Shown piece after piece: positions 16,929-25,795 of a DNA stretch of 64,000 nucleotides. Below the pieces are notes generated by a model. That model ran no database searches, had not been told where the DNA came from, and was given only the letters and a program-made list of their open reading frames with translations. Position 1 is the stretch's first letter. Each line of letters begins with the position of its first letter. The DNA lies in the NCBI GenBank assembly GCA_964615095.1, contig CAZTPX010000004.1:89149-153148 (forward strand), in the 5' to 3' direction. A program made the translations under genes and the position numbers. Origin of the DNA: JANXQG01 sp964615095. Its GTDB lineage: Bacteria > Planctomycetota > Planctomycetia > Pirellulales > Thermoguttaceae.

Positions 16929-18248
16929 ATGAATGATTTCGATATTGGCCCCTCGACGATCCCTCGGGTGGAAGTCGACGAGGAGCCTCCCGGTAGTCCC
17001 TGCCAGAGCTACTCGTATCACAGCACTTTACCGGTTCAACAGCGTCTCTGGCCGCTGACTCATCCTGAACCGCCGCGGCGAGAATCTCCTGCTCCCGCGA
17101 TCGTCGCCCGTCCTCCCCGCAGTTCCGCGCGTGTGCGGGCCTTTCGCAAGGCCTTTTATCGCGACGTGACCGACAAGCAGTGGAACGACTGGCGCTGGCA
17201 TGCTCGCAGCCGCATCCGCACCCGCGAGCAGCTTGAAAAAATGGTCGAATTGTCGGCGGATGAACGGGAAGGGCTGGATCGGGCGGGGGAAATCCTGCCC
17301 GTGGCTACTACCCCCTATTACATGAGCCTGATCTCCGCCGACGATCCCCAGCAGCCCTTGCGGCGGACCATCATCCCCACGGCCAGCGAGTTTACGCAGA
17401 CCCGGGGCGAATCGGCCGACCCGCTGGGCGAGGACCACCAGAGCGCAACCCCCGGAATGGTCCACCGTTATCCGGATCGCGTGTTGCTTTTGGCCTTGGA
17501 TTTCTGTTCCAGCTACTGCCGTTATTGCACCCGTTCGCGGGTCGTGGGCCAGGGCGACATCGTCCCCAACGAGGCCCGGTTGAAGCAGGCCTTCGAGTAT
17601 CTCCGGGCCCACACGGAAGTCCGCGACGTGTTGATCTCTGGCGGCGATCCGCTCTTTATGAGCGACGACAAGCTAGACTGGATCCTCACGAACCTGCGGT
17701 CGATCCCGCACCTGGAATTCGTGCGTATCGGCACAAAAATGCCTGCGGTCTTGCCCCAGCGGATTACCCGCGAGCTTTGCCGGATGCTGCGGAAGCACCA
17801 TCCGTTGTGGATGAGCCTGCACTTCGCCCATCCGGACGAATGTACGCCGGAATCCTACCAGGCCTGTGCGCGTCTGGCCGACGCGGGCATCCCCCTGGGC
17901 TCGCAGACCGTGTTGCTGCGGGGCATCAACGACAACGTGCCGACCATGAAGTCGCTGATGCACCACATGCTCAAGATGCGGGTCCGGCCGTATTACCTGT
18001 ACCAGTGCGACCCGATTACCGGCTCCGCGCATTTCCGCACCCCGGTGTCGAAGGGCCTGGAGATCATTGAGGGCCTGCGCGGACATACGACCGGCTATGC
18101 CGTGCCCACGTACGTGATCGACGCCCCTGGCGGCGGCGGCAAGATTCCCTTGCTGCCCAATTACGTCGTTGGCCGCGACGGCGAGGACCTGCTGCTGCGG
18201 AACTTCGAGGGTCAGACCTATCGATATCCGGACCCCGAGGGCGTGTGA
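16929..18248 (+). CDS. kamA: lysine 2,3-aminomutase (KamA family radical SAM)
   Basis: 439 residues; AAGGAG 9 nt before the ATG. The radical SAM site is C193-x3-C197-x2-C200 (CSSYCRYC). The PLP-binding Lys is K405 in APGGGGKIPL. D361 (in YQCDP) and D398 are 37 residues apart, exactly like D293 and D330 of the Clostridium subterminale enzyme, which hold the lysine side-chain amine, and the C-terminus (LLLRNFEGQTYRYPDP) is also of that enzyme's kind. It should therefore convert L-lysine to L-beta-lysine, not glutamate, and it is longer than EpmB. The N-terminal 70 residues are a Pro-rich extension. Downstream on the same strand are two ATP-grasp genes and a GNAT gene, but a repeat-bearing gap of 456 bp separates them. 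Confidence 0.92.
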   Translation: MNDFDIGPSTIPRVEVDEEPPGSPCQSYSYHSTLPVQQRLWPLTHPEPPRRESPAPAIVARPPRSSARVRAFRKAFYRDVTDKQWNDWRWHARSRIRTREQLEKMVELSADEREGLDRAGEILPVATTPYYMSLISADDPQQPLRRTIIPTASEFTQTRGESADPLGEDHQSATPGMVHRYPDRVLLLALDFCSSYCRYCTRSRVVGQGDIVPNEARLKQAFEYLRAHTEVRDVLISGGDPLFMSDDKLDWILTNLRSIPHLEFVRIGTKMPAVLPQRITRELCRMLRKHHPLWMSLHFAHPDECTPESYQACARLADAGIPLGSQTVLLRGINDNVPTMKSLMHHMLKMRVRPYYLYQCDPITGSAHFRTPVSKGLEIIEGLRGHTTGYAVPTYVIDAPGGGGKIPLLPNYVVGRDGEDLLLRNFEGQTYRYPDPEGV

Positions 18249-18255
18249 GCCCCGG

Positions 18256-18391
18256 GGAATTCAAGGAGAACTGCAAAGTCCTGCGTAGAACGGAATTTAT
18301 TCCGTTGCCTTGTCTATTCCAGGGAAACGGAATGAATTCCGTTCTACGTAGGGATGCCATAGTCAGACTTTGCAGCTCTCCTGCGGGGAAT
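18256..18391. repeat. two-layer palindrome (relative at 49514-49635)
   Basis: Inner arms TAGAACGGAATTTATTCCGT (about 18285-18304) and its near-inverse (about 18329-18347) are nested in outer arms built on GAATTC...GAGAACTGCAAAGTC (18257-18280) and GACTTTGCAGCTCTCC...GAATTC. The rest of the gap between kamA and the first ATP-grasp gene (18392-18704) holds a stretch TGGTTCGAAGCACGGCAACA (about 18484-18503), which recurs at 37820-37845. No gene is seen there. Confidence 0.8.
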
Positions 18392-18704
18392 TCAAGACCA
18401 AGCTCGGACCGTGGAGGGTTGTGACGAGGGGCAAGGCCGCTAGCCTGATTCCGCGTCGTGCCCTCCACGGTTTCGTTTCTTGCGTGGTTCGAAGCACGGC
18501 AACACTTCCCAAACGGCCTGCAAACTGAACCACGCCTCGTTTCTTGCTTCTGCCGGCACGTCCCCCCTAGTCTGCCAGCGAACAATCTCGTAAGATCGCA
18601 GAAAGTAGAAATTGCGCTAGCTACCCCGGGCCCTTCGGGGCCGCAAACCGCCCATTTGAGATCTCAAATTTGAAATTTCGAGTCCTTTATCCTTCATCCC
18701 CGCC

Positions 18705-19724
18705 ATGCTCATCGGCCTGACCTACGACCTGCGTTCCGACTATCTGGCTGCGGGCTATTCGGCGGAGGAAACCGCCGAGTTTGACGGCGTGGCCACGATC
18801 GACGCCATCGACGCGGCCTTGCGCGAGATCGGGCATCAGACGGACCGCGTGGGCAGCGGGCGGCAACTGGTCGAGCGCCTGGCAGCCGGTAATCGCTGGG
18901 ACCTGGTGTTCAACATCGCCGAGGGCCTGCACGGGACGGCCCGCGAGGCCCAGGTGCCCGCCATTTTGGACATCTACGAGATCCCCTATACGTTCTCCGA
19001 TCCCCTCGTGCTGGCGGTTTGCCTGCACAAGGGACTGACCAAAACGGTGGTCGACCGGGCCGGGGTGCCCACGACGCCTTTCGCGCTGGTCCAAAAGATC
19101 GAAGACGTGGAAGCCATCCAGCTTCCCTTCCCGCTGTTTGCCAAGCCGGTGGCGGAGGGTACGGGCAAGGGCATCACGGCCGAATCGAAGATCAAAGACC
19201 GCGATTCGCTCCGCAAGGTCTGCCACGATCTGTTGACGCGTTGCCGGCAACCGGTCCTGGTGGAAACCTTCCTGGCGGGCCGCGAGTTCACCGTCGGCAT
19301 CCTGGGCACGGGCGACGAGGCGCGGGCCATCGGCTGTATGGAAATCATTCTCTTGCCGGCTGCCGAGGCCGAGGTTTACTCCTACGTGAACAAGAGCCGC
19401 TACGAGGAGTTTTGCCGCTATTTGCCCCGCCGCGGGAGCGACGATCCGGAAGTGGCTCAGGCCGAGGCAGTCGCCTTGGCCGCTCATCGGGTCCTGGGCT
19501 GCCGCGATGCCTCGCGGGTCGATGTCCGCTCCGACAGCCGGGGACGCCCGCATTTCATGGAGGTCAATCCGGTAGCCGGCCTCCACCCCAAGGATTCCGA
19601 TTTGCCCATTATCTGCGGTTTCTTCGGGATGAGCTACCGCCAACTGATCGAACAAATTGTCGCCGCGGCCAGTTGCCGGGTGACGAAAACGGTCGCCACG
19701 AACCACGCCACGAACTGCCTATGA
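18705..19724 (+). CDS. D-Ala-D-Ala ligase-like ATP-grasp protein 1
   Basis: 339 residues. The N-terminal Rossmann-like part (MLIGLTYDLRSDYLAAGYSA, then WDLVFNIAEGLHG) and the GIPYT-type stretch (YEIPYTFSDPLVLAVCLHKG) are as in D-alanine-D-alanine ligases. The ATP-grasp core has FPLFAKPVAEGTGKGI (the Lys-rich ATP loop), ETFLAGREFTVGIL and the metal-binding end FMEVNPVAGLHP. It should join two amino acids, or an amino acid and another carboxylate, with ATP. Sequence differences from Ddl in the N-terminus, and the neighbourhood of a lysine aminomutase, argue against a cell-wall role. The stop overlaps the next ATG by 4 bp (ATGA), so the two ligases are made together. Confidence 0.87.
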   Translation: MLIGLTYDLRSDYLAAGYSAEETAEFDGVATIDAIDAALREIGHQTDRVGSGRQLVERLAAGNRWDLVFNIAEGLHGTAREAQVPAILDIYEIPYTFSDPLVLAVCLHKGLTKTVVDRAGVPTTPFALVQKIEDVEAIQLPFPLFAKPVAEGTGKGITAESKIKDRDSLRKVCHDLLTRCRQPVLVETFLAGREFTVGILGTGDEARAIGCMEIILLPAAEAEVYSYVNKSRYEEFCRYLPRRGSDDPEVAQAEAVALAAHRVLGCRDASRVDVRSDSRGRPHFMEVNPVAGLHPKDSDLPIICGFFGMSYRQLIEQIVAAASCRVTKTVATNHATNCL

Positions 19725-20767
19725 ATATCGCCGTCCTGCACAACGCGGTTTCCACCGACGATTCTCCCGAGGATTTGGACACGTTGACCCAGGCCCGCGC
19801 GGTCTGCGAGTCGCTTTGCCGCTTGGGCCACCACGCTGCGGTGATGCCGTGCAGCTTGGACCTAGCCGTCTTGCGGGAGGGCTTGCTGGAATGCCGCCCG
19901 CAACTGGTCTTCAACCTGGTGGAATCGCTGGGTGGGACCGACTCCCTGTCCTACTTGGCCGCGGCGGTCCTGGACGCCCTAGGGCTGCCCTACACCGGCA
20001 ATTCCACCGAGGCCCTCTTCACGACCAACCACAAGCTGATGGCCAAGCGGCTGATGCAGCTTGCCGGGCTGCCCACGCCGCACTGGCTTGCCGCCGACGG
20101 CTTCGGTCCGCACGGCAACGTCGCGCCGCTGGAACCGCCCTGCATCATCAAATCGGTCTGGGAGCACGGCTCCCGGGGGCTGGATGACGGCAACGTGGTT
20201 TTGCAGGGCAATGCCGCGCTGGTCCAAGACTTGCTAGGGGAATTCACCGCCCGTACGGGCCGGCCGCACTTTGCCGAAAGCTTCATCGACGGCCGCGAGT
20301 TCAATCTGCCCATGCTGGATGGTCCGCAGGGGCCGCAGCTCCTTCCGCTGGGCGAAATGGACTTCTCCACCTTCCCCGCCGACAAACCGCGGATTATCGG
20401 CCATCGGGCCAAGTGGCACGAGAGTTCCTTCGAATACAACAACACGCCGCGAAGTTTCCATTTTCACGAGCACGACCGTCCCTTGGTCGAGCATTTGCAC
20501 CGTTTGGCCCTGGAATGCTGGCGACTGTTCGGCCTGCGGGGCTATGTGCGCGTCGATTTCCGCGTGGACCGGACCGGTCGCCCTTGGATCCTGGAGATCA
20601 ACACCAACCCCTGCATTTCGCCCGATGCTGGTTACGCCGCCGCCCTGGAAGAAGCCGGCCTGGACTACGACGACGCCATCGGTCGCATCGTGCAGAAGGC
20701 CATCGCCGGCAGGGAGCAGGCGGCAAACGGGCCGTATCCCTGTGCGCTGGCGGGCACGGCCGGATGA
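19721..20767 (+). CDS. D-Ala-D-Ala ligase-like ATP-grasp protein 2
   Basis: 348 residues starting at the ATG inside the ATGA overlap; a longer open frame upstream is only a shadow of gene 1. Like its neighbour it has the ligase fold: VFNLVESLGGTDSLSYLAAA, LGLPYTGNSTEALFTTNHKL, CIIKSVWEHGSRGLDDGNVV for ATP binding, ESFIDGREFNLPML, and the terminal metal site WILEINTNPCISPDAG. The two ligases are clearly different sequences, not a recent duplicate, so they probably act on different substrates or in series. The acetyltransferase gene begins 35 bp downstream. Confidence 0.87.
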   Translation: MNIAVLHNAVSTDDSPEDLDTLTQARAVCESLCRLGHHAAVMPCSLDLAVLREGLLECRPQLVFNLVESLGGTDSLSYLAAAVLDALGLPYTGNSTEALFTTNHKLMAKRLMQLAGLPTPHWLAADGFGPHGNVAPLEPPCIIKSVWEHGSRGLDDGNVVLQGNAALVQDLLGEFTARTGRPHFAESFIDGREFNLPMLDGPQGPQLLPLGEMDFSTFPADKPRIIGHRAKWHESSFEYNNTPRSFHFHEHDRPLVEHLHRLALECWRLFGLRGYVRVDFRVDRTGRPWILEINTNPCISPDAGYAAALEEAGLDYDDAIGRIVQKAIAGREQAANGPYPCALAGTAG

Positions 20768-20802
20768 ATAGAGCTACGAACATCTCTTGAACGGAGTTCT
20801 TT

Positions 20803-21282
20803 ATGCCTATCACGTTTCGTACCGAACTGAAGCCGGAGGACCTCGCCGCTATCCGGTCCATGGTCGAATCCACGGGGGTTTTCAACGCGGTCGAGCTCGA
20901 TTGTGCCGTGGAACTGGCCGACGAACGTCTGAAAGAAGGGCCGTCCAGCGGCTATTACTTCGTCTTTGCGGAACTGGACGGCCGCGTGGTGGGTTACGCC
21001 TGCTACGGCCCCATCGCGCTCACGGTCGGCAGCTACGACTTGTATTGGATTGCCGTGGACAAGTCCGTCCAAGGCCAAGGGCTGGGCCGGAAGATCATGG
21101 ATAAAGTCACGGAGATCATTCGGGCGGAAGGTGGCCGGCACATCTACATCGAAACCTCGACCAAGCCGCAGTACCAGGCGACGCGGGGATTTTACGAGCG
21201 TTGCGACTGCCCCTTGGCGGCCATTCTGGAAGACTTCTACGCCCCCGGCGATAGCAAAGCGATTTATTACCGGAAGGTCTGA
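20803..21282 (+). CDS. GNAT-family N-acetyltransferase
   Basis: 159 residues, a single GNAT domain. The acetyl-CoA motif A is in LYWIAVDKSVQGQGLGRKIM (Q/R-x-x-G-x-G form), followed by IYIETSTKPQYQATRGFYER, the usual motif B with its aromatic residue. It should acetylate an amine. It is much shorter than AblB, the beta-lysine acetyltransferase that partners KamA in methanogens and some bacteria (about 270-280 residues), so it is not a plain AblB. An ACGGAG site lies before the ATG, and the gene follows the second ligase closely, suggesting one transcript. Confidence 0.88.
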   Translation: MPITFRTELKPEDLAAIRSMVESTGVFNAVELDCAVELADERLKEGPSSGYYFVFAELDGRVVGYACYGPIALTVGSYDLYWIAVDKSVQGQGLGRKIMDKVTEIIRAEGGRHIYIETSTKPQYQATRGFYERCDCPLAAILEDFYAPGDSKAIYYRKV

Positions 21283-21309
21283 CGCGCGCCCTGTAGGGCG
21301 GATCAGCCT

Positions 21310-21399
21310 GTAGGCCGGAACAAGCGCAGCGCAGTTTCGGCAAGAATCAGTCTGGCAGATCGCGACGCTGGAACTGCGCTGAGATTGTTCCGGCCTACG
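21310..21399. repeat. intergenic palindrome after the GNAT gene
   Basis: Arms at about 21310-21338 and 21371-21399 are imperfect inverted copies (TGTAGGCCGGAACAAGCGCA and its counterpart, ending CCGGCCTACGG). A GAGTACTGCGTACTGTGTAC string follows at 21410-21428, akin to the TACTCAGTACT core of other repeats. It separates the GNAT and GTPase genes and may act as a terminator or be a mobile repeat. Confidence 0.75.
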
Positions 21400-21433
21400 G
21401 GCTCGACTGAGTACTGCGTACTGTGTACTATCC

Positions 21434-22513
21434 ATGCCCGACCTTCCCTCCTTATTGATCGTCCAACTTACCCCACTGGGCCGCGGGGCAGTGGCCACGC
21501 TCCACATCGAAGGCCCTGGGGCCGCAGCCGCGGTTGCCGCCCATTTTACTGCCCGTAGCGGCCGGCCGTTGGCTGATTTCCCTGCGGGAAGGATCGTTGT
21601 CGGCCAGTTCGGCCCCGGCGGCGAGGATGTCGTGGTGAACCAGCATTCCGATCGCGTGGTCGAACTCCACTGCCACGGCGGATTGGCGGCGGTGGCTCGC
21701 ATCGAAGAGATCCTTCTGGCTAGCGGTTGCCGGCGAATCTCCTGGCAAGAGTGGTCTGCCGGTCAGGAGGCCGACCCGCTCGCCACGGCCGCCCGACTGG
21801 CTTTGGCGGAAGCCCGCACCACGCGCACGGCGGCGATTCTCCTCGACCAGTATCAGGGGGCATTGCGCAGGGCCCTGGTGGAAATCGATTCGGCCTTGCA
21901 AGCCGGCGCCAAGGAAACGGCCCGGCAACAAATCGAGACCCTCCTGGCCCATGCTGCCACTGGCCTGCACCTCGTCCGGCCCTGGCAAGTGGCCGTTGCC
22001 GGCCGCCCCAACGTGGGCAAGAGCAGCCTGATCAATGCCATCGCCGGTTACCAGCGGACAATCGTCCACAGCATGCCGGGCACGACCCGCGACGTGGTCG
22101 GCGTGCAAACCGCCATGGACGGCTGGCCGGTGGAAATTTTCGATACGGCCGGCCTGCGCGAGACGGGCGAGAAGCTGGAACAGACGGGCATCCGCCTGGC
22201 GCGACGGAAGATTTCCGAGGCCGACCTGGTCATCCTGGTCTTCGATCGCTCGTTGCCCTGGCACGGGCAGGACCAGGCCCTGGTCGATTCCCATCCCGCG
22301 GCCTTGTACGTCCACAATAAGAGCGACTTGCCCGCCGCTCCTGGTCCGCGGCCAGCGGGTTTGGAACTTAGCGCGATGCATGCAGCCGGAATCGACGCCT
22401 TGTGCCGTGCCATTGCCGCCCGCCTGGTGCCGCAGCCGCCTCCATCTGGGGAAGCGGTACCGTTCGAACCGCAGCAGATCGAGCAGATTCGCGCGTATCT
22501 CTCGGATCTGTAG
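21434..22513 (+). CDS. shortened MnmE-like GTPase
   Basis: 359 residues against about 450-460 for MnmE, the tRNA U34-modifying GTPase. The N-terminal domain is present (PLGRGAVATLHIEGPG, and the folate-site HCHGG at 79-83), as is the full G domain: GRPNVGKS (190-197), GTTRD (216-220), DTAG (237-240) and NKSD (295-298). Only about 60 residues follow NKSD, ending QIRAYLSDL, so the second half of the helical domain and the C-terminal C-x-G-K catalytic tail are missing. It probably keeps folate and GTP binding but cannot do MnmE's cysteine chemistry. It could be a regulatory relative. The reading frame is clean, so this is not decay. Confidence 0.85.
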   Translation: MPDLPSLLIVQLTPLGRGAVATLHIEGPGAAAAVAAHFTARSGRPLADFPAGRIVVGQFGPGGEDVVVNQHSDRVVELHCHGGLAAVARIEEILLASGCRRISWQEWSAGQEADPLATAARLALAEARTTRTAAILLDQYQGALRRALVEIDSALQAGAKETARQQIETLLAHAATGLHLVRPWQVAVAGRPNVGKSSLINAIAGYQRTIVHSMPGTTRDVVGVQTAMDGWPVEIFDTAGLRETGEKLEQTGIRLARRKISEADLVILVFDRSLPWHGQDQALVDSHPAALYVHNKSDLPAAPGPRPAGLELSAMHAAGIDALCRAIAARLVPQPPPSGEAVPFEPQQIEQIRAYLSDL

Positions 22514-23632
22514 CGTGGGACTGGCCTGCGCAAAATCGATCTGCCGGAGGCTATGCGGTTTATCCCACTTTGGTTCCATTCGCAGTTGGGTAGACTTGGC
22601 CACGTGCGATGGCCGGCATCTTCGTCGGCGGCAAAGACGGCAGGAGTCAGAAAAAATGCTTTCTGCGGCGTTTCTCCGTCCTTGGCCGCTGCAAGCAACC
22701 CGCCGTTTCGGGTCAGGCAGTCGTGTAGCCACTTCAAAAAAAACGGCTTTTTGGCGTTCTTGAGGCGGTTTTGTACGCCCATCTGTGTATTCTGCTTTCG
22801 CTAAAGGTGTTGCTCGCACAACGGAAACTGCGGGAATACGATCGCTTGACACTCTAACGATAGTTTTGCCATAACCGAAAATACCTAGATAATACCTAGC
22901 CACTTTGACCCATTTCCTAGCCACTTTTGTAGCGAACCTAGCCACTTCCTAGCCACTTTCTTGGTTACATGGTCATGTGTACAGTATATAGGGGTCTGGC
23001 ACGCGCCGTCTTCTGTTGGCTATTTAAGTGCAGAGTCATAAAAATAATTAATTGCTGCCAAGGGAAGTGCGGCCGTGCGCGAGCGGTGCGCGGGCTCAAG
23101 CTTTGGGCAAGTTCCGCGCGGACGCCGGCGCGGACGCCGACTCGGGCAGGTCGGCGCCGCGCATGGTTAATGGCCCCCGGTTCGCTACGCCGGGGGCCTG
23201 GCCGAATTGTCAAAGAACGATTGCGCGCCAAGTATTCAGGCTTAGCTTTGAATCCTCTTCAGCGCGCTTTATACCCACATCATACGCAAGGAATCTCGCC
23301 ACCATTTGCGCGCGGTACGGAATTGCGCCGCAACCTCAAGCGGTTGCGGCGTTTCCGCGGCAGCCCTACGTTTGGAATCCCTGACATTATATCTGAAATT
23401 GGCTGCTTAGCCCGCCTGTCCTAACATTGCGCATCTTCTCCAAACCCGCCATTCGCGGACATTTCAACCGGTTTGCTCCCCTCAACCGTGTCCTTGCCGC
23501 CGATTTTCCGGGGAATTCTGGAAAATTGCCAATTCCTCTCTGGACTCGGCTGGATTCTCGCGAGTATCTTATCTCATCCAATAGTGTCGCTCACGTGCGA
23601 TCCGCACAGCGGCGTTCAAGGAGGAACGCGCC
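22514..23632. other. gene-poor stretch of 1.1 kb
   Basis: No convincing gene. It contains an AT-rich part with phased CCTAGCCACTT boxes (separate entry), a TTGACA at about 22846, a strong hairpin GGCCCCCGG-TTCGCTACG-CCGGGGGCC at 23172-23198, and a plain leader before the TPR gene with AAGGAGG. A minus-strand frame covering about 22515-22782 has a plausible start (MGVQNRLKNAKKPFFLKWLH) but no ribosome-binding site and no recognised family; it may be a gene remnant. Confidence 0.45.
22884..22959. repeat. five helically phased CCTAG boxes
   Basis: CCTAG starts at 22884, 22895, 22916, 22937 and 22948, giving spacings of 11, 21, 21 and 11 bp, that is one or two DNA turns. The last four boxes are CCTAGCCACTT(T). 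All boxes face the same side of the helix and the spacing is symmetrical. The stretch could be a protein-binding array (operator or replication-iteron-like) or a decayed tandem repeat. Confidence 0.8.
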
Positions 23633-25708
23633 ATGCCCACTGGACTGATTCGATTCGCTCGCAATTTTGCTTTTCTCGGCCTCATGCTGGGGGCCTTATC
23701 GACTTCGGCCGTTGGCCAAGGTACGGCCGATGGCCAATCCGCCCCCAGGCGATTGCCCCCGCCGGTCCGCTTTGCCGACGGCAGCGGCGTACCGGCGGAC
23801 GAAGGCCCAACGCTGCTCACGGCCGGACCTGCAACGCCCACGCCGGCGATGCCTCGGCCGCCCGCCGCTAACCAGCCCGATCCCGGGGAGCCTGCGGCCT
23901 TGCCGCCACCGCCTGCAACTCCACCGACAATGGGTACGGCATCCGCCCAGCATCCCCCGGTGGCCAACGGCGGCGCGCCGCTGGTTCCCACGCCGGAGTC
24001 GAAATATCTTGGACCGGTCGAGATCGAGGTCACCAGTTTTCATGGCATCACGCCCGCCGTAAGTACCCGCCAAGAGGTCGAAAAGACCTGGGGCAAGCCC
24101 AAGAGTTCGGTCAAGGAGGACACGGGCTTGCGGCAGTTGTACTCGGTCGCCCCCTTCCCTCGCGTGGAAGTTTCGTATACCGGCGAGAAGGTGGCCTCGG
24201 TAGTCATTCGCTTTCAACAGGGTTTCCCTTCCGCTCAGGTCGCCGAGCAGTTGGAACTCTCGAAGGTCCAGCCCGTGCTGGTCTCCAACGAGTTGGGCGA
24301 AGTCCTGGGGCAGGCCTATCCCGAGCGGGGAGTGCTCTTTTCCTTCGAACCGGCAACCGATCCGGGCAAGGCGCTGAAGAAAGTCACGCATATCGTCCTG
24401 GAGCCGATCACCGCCGAGCCGTTCGTGCTCCGCGCCGAGACGAATATCGAGATCCGCCCTGAGTTCAGCCTGCACGACGCGGAGCAGGCGGTCAAGCTGC
24501 AGCCGGGCAACGCGCGGGCCCATTGGCTGCAAAGTCGGGCACTGACGGCGCTGGGCCAACACGAGAAGGCCGTGCCCGCGGCGGCGGCGGCGGTGCGGCT
24601 CGATCCTCGCGACGCGCGCTACCGGGTCACCAAGGCCCAGACCATGCAGCGCGTGGGACAAATTGCCGAGGCCGCAACGGAAGCGGAAAAGGCGATCGCG
24701 CTCAGCGAGTCGCGGCCGCACGTTAAGGCCCGCGCGATCTGCCTGCTGGGCGATTTGAGAGGTTCCGGCCCCAATGCCAGCCACAAGCAGGCCCTGGAAC
24801 TGCACACACAGGCCCTGCAGGCGGCCAACGTCCTGATCTTCGACAAGCACCCGGCGATCCGCGTGGCCGCCAAGGAAGTGTCACTGGACGCCCATCTGGG
24901 CGCGTTGCAGGACATTGCCTGGGGGGCCTGGCGCGAGAAGGAACACTCCGCCGAGAACTGGATCGCCAAGGCCACGGAAGTGGCCCTGGACCTGGTCAAG
25001 AACGAGGAGGGCAGCGACGAGTATCTCTTCCGCCTCAACGCGCGGACCCTATCGGCCGACGTCGGCCTGCAAGGCAAACTCGACCCGGCCAAGTGGGCGC
25101 GGGACGTGGTCCGCACCGGCGAGACCTTGATTTCCGCCGCCCCGGAACCCGGCCGCAAGGCCGAATTGCAATGGCAGGTGGCCATGTCGCTGTACGACGC
25201 CATGCAAGTCTACCAGATGCGTTCCAATCATGACGAAGCCCTGCGTCACGGCGAATTGGCCATCCGTTACCTCGAGAAGAGCGGGCGACAGAACCAATCG
25301 CCCTCGGCGGCCTATCTGCTAGGGCGGACCTATTTCCGCATGGGGGCCGTATATGCCAACAGCCGCAAGGACCACCGCACGGCCGTGAGCTGGTTCGAGA
25401 AGGCTGTCCCCTTGCTAGGCAAGTCGCCTCCGCAGGAGGCCATGCCTGATCTTGGCCGACTCGGCGATTCGTTCGTGAGCATGGGCGTTTCCTACTGGAA
25501 CGCCGGCTATCGCAAGAAGGCCGTGGCCCTGACCGAGCACGGCGCCAACCTGATCGAAGAGGCCGTGCGCCGCGGCAGTCACGACCGCAGCGTGTTGGTA
25601 GTGCCCTACTCGAACCTCGCCGCTATGCAACGCGAGATGGGTAACACCGCCGGTGCTAATCACATGCAAGAGCTGGCGGAAAAGGCCAAGGGCGCGACCC
25701 TGCGGTAA
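23633..25708 (+). CDS. secreted TPR-repeat protein with Pro-rich linker
   Basis: 691 residues; AAGGAGG 8 nt before the ATG. A signal peptide (FAFLGLMLGALSTSAVGQ) is followed by about 110 residues rich in Pro and Ala, then a beta-rich domain (FHGITPAVSTRQEVEKTWGK, residues about 135-270), then TPR units: 'LHDAEQAVKLQPGNARAHWL', 'QSRALTALGQHEKAVPAAAA', 'VRLDPRDARYRVTKAQTMQR' and more up to the C-terminus (ELAEKAKGATLR). It is probably a periplasmic or surface scaffold that assembles other proteins. No enzyme motif is seen. It is a single gene with repeat DNA downstream. Confidence 0.82.
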   Translation: MPTGLIRFARNFAFLGLMLGALSTSAVGQGTADGQSAPRRLPPPVRFADGSGVPADEGPTLLTAGPATPTPAMPRPPAANQPDPGEPAALPPPPATPPTMGTASAQHPPVANGGAPLVPTPESKYLGPVEIEVTSFHGITPAVSTRQEVEKTWGKPKSSVKEDTGLRQLYSVAPFPRVEVSYTGEKVASVVIRFQQGFPSAQVAEQLELSKVQPVLVSNELGEVLGQAYPERGVLFSFEPATDPGKALKKVTHIVLEPITAEPFVLRAETNIEIRPEFSLHDAEQAVKLQPGNARAHWLQSRALTALGQHEKAVPAAAAAVRLDPRDARYRVTKAQTMQRVGQIAEAATEAEKAIALSESRPHVKARAICLLGDLRGSGPNASHKQALELHTQALQAANVLIFDKHPAIRVAAKEVSLDAHLGALQDIAWGAWREKEHSAENWIAKATEVALDLVKNEEGSDEYLFRLNARTLSADVGLQGKLDPAKWARDVVRTGETLISAAPEPGRKAELQWQVAMSLYDAMQVYQMRSNHDEALRHGELAIRYLEKSGRQNQSPSAAYLLGRTYFRMGAVYANSRKDHRTAVSWFEKAVPLLGKSPPQEAMPDLGRLGDSFVSMGVSYWNAGYRKKAVALTEHGANLIEEAVRRGSHDRSVLVVPYSNLAAMQREMGNTAGANHMQELAEKAKGATLR

Positions 25709-25795
25709 CCATGCACTGGCCGGTTCCTCGCTTGCGCCTCGGGCTTCGATACGCCCAATTGGCCGAGAACTTTCCAGATAGTCTCTCAAACACGC

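Noticed and set aside
18705..20767. The two ATP-grasp genes as ddl cell-wall ligases
   Set aside because: Two different tandem ligases beside a lysine aminomutase and an acetyltransferase, and no mur or fts gene nearby, speak against a peptidoglycan role.
22515..22782. Minus-strand frame opening MGVQNRLKNAKKPFFLKWLH
   Set aside because: The start looks protein-like, but there is no ribosome-binding site, the frame runs on antisense into the GTPase gene and no family is recognised. It could be a remnant; kept only as a note.
21452..22945. 497-codon open frame on the minus strand across the GTPase gene
   Set aside because: It is antisense to a gene with complete G motifs, has no ribosome-binding site and its product is Arg/His/Gly-rich with no domain; high GC makes such frames common here.
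22884..22959. CRISPR-like array
   Set aside because: The units are about 11 bp and the intervals 0-10 bp; there is no spacer-length unique sequence and no cas gene.
23052..23384. 110-codon plus-strand frame in the gene-poor stretch
   Set aside because: It spans a strong hairpin (23172-23198) and has no ribosome-binding site or sensible composition.
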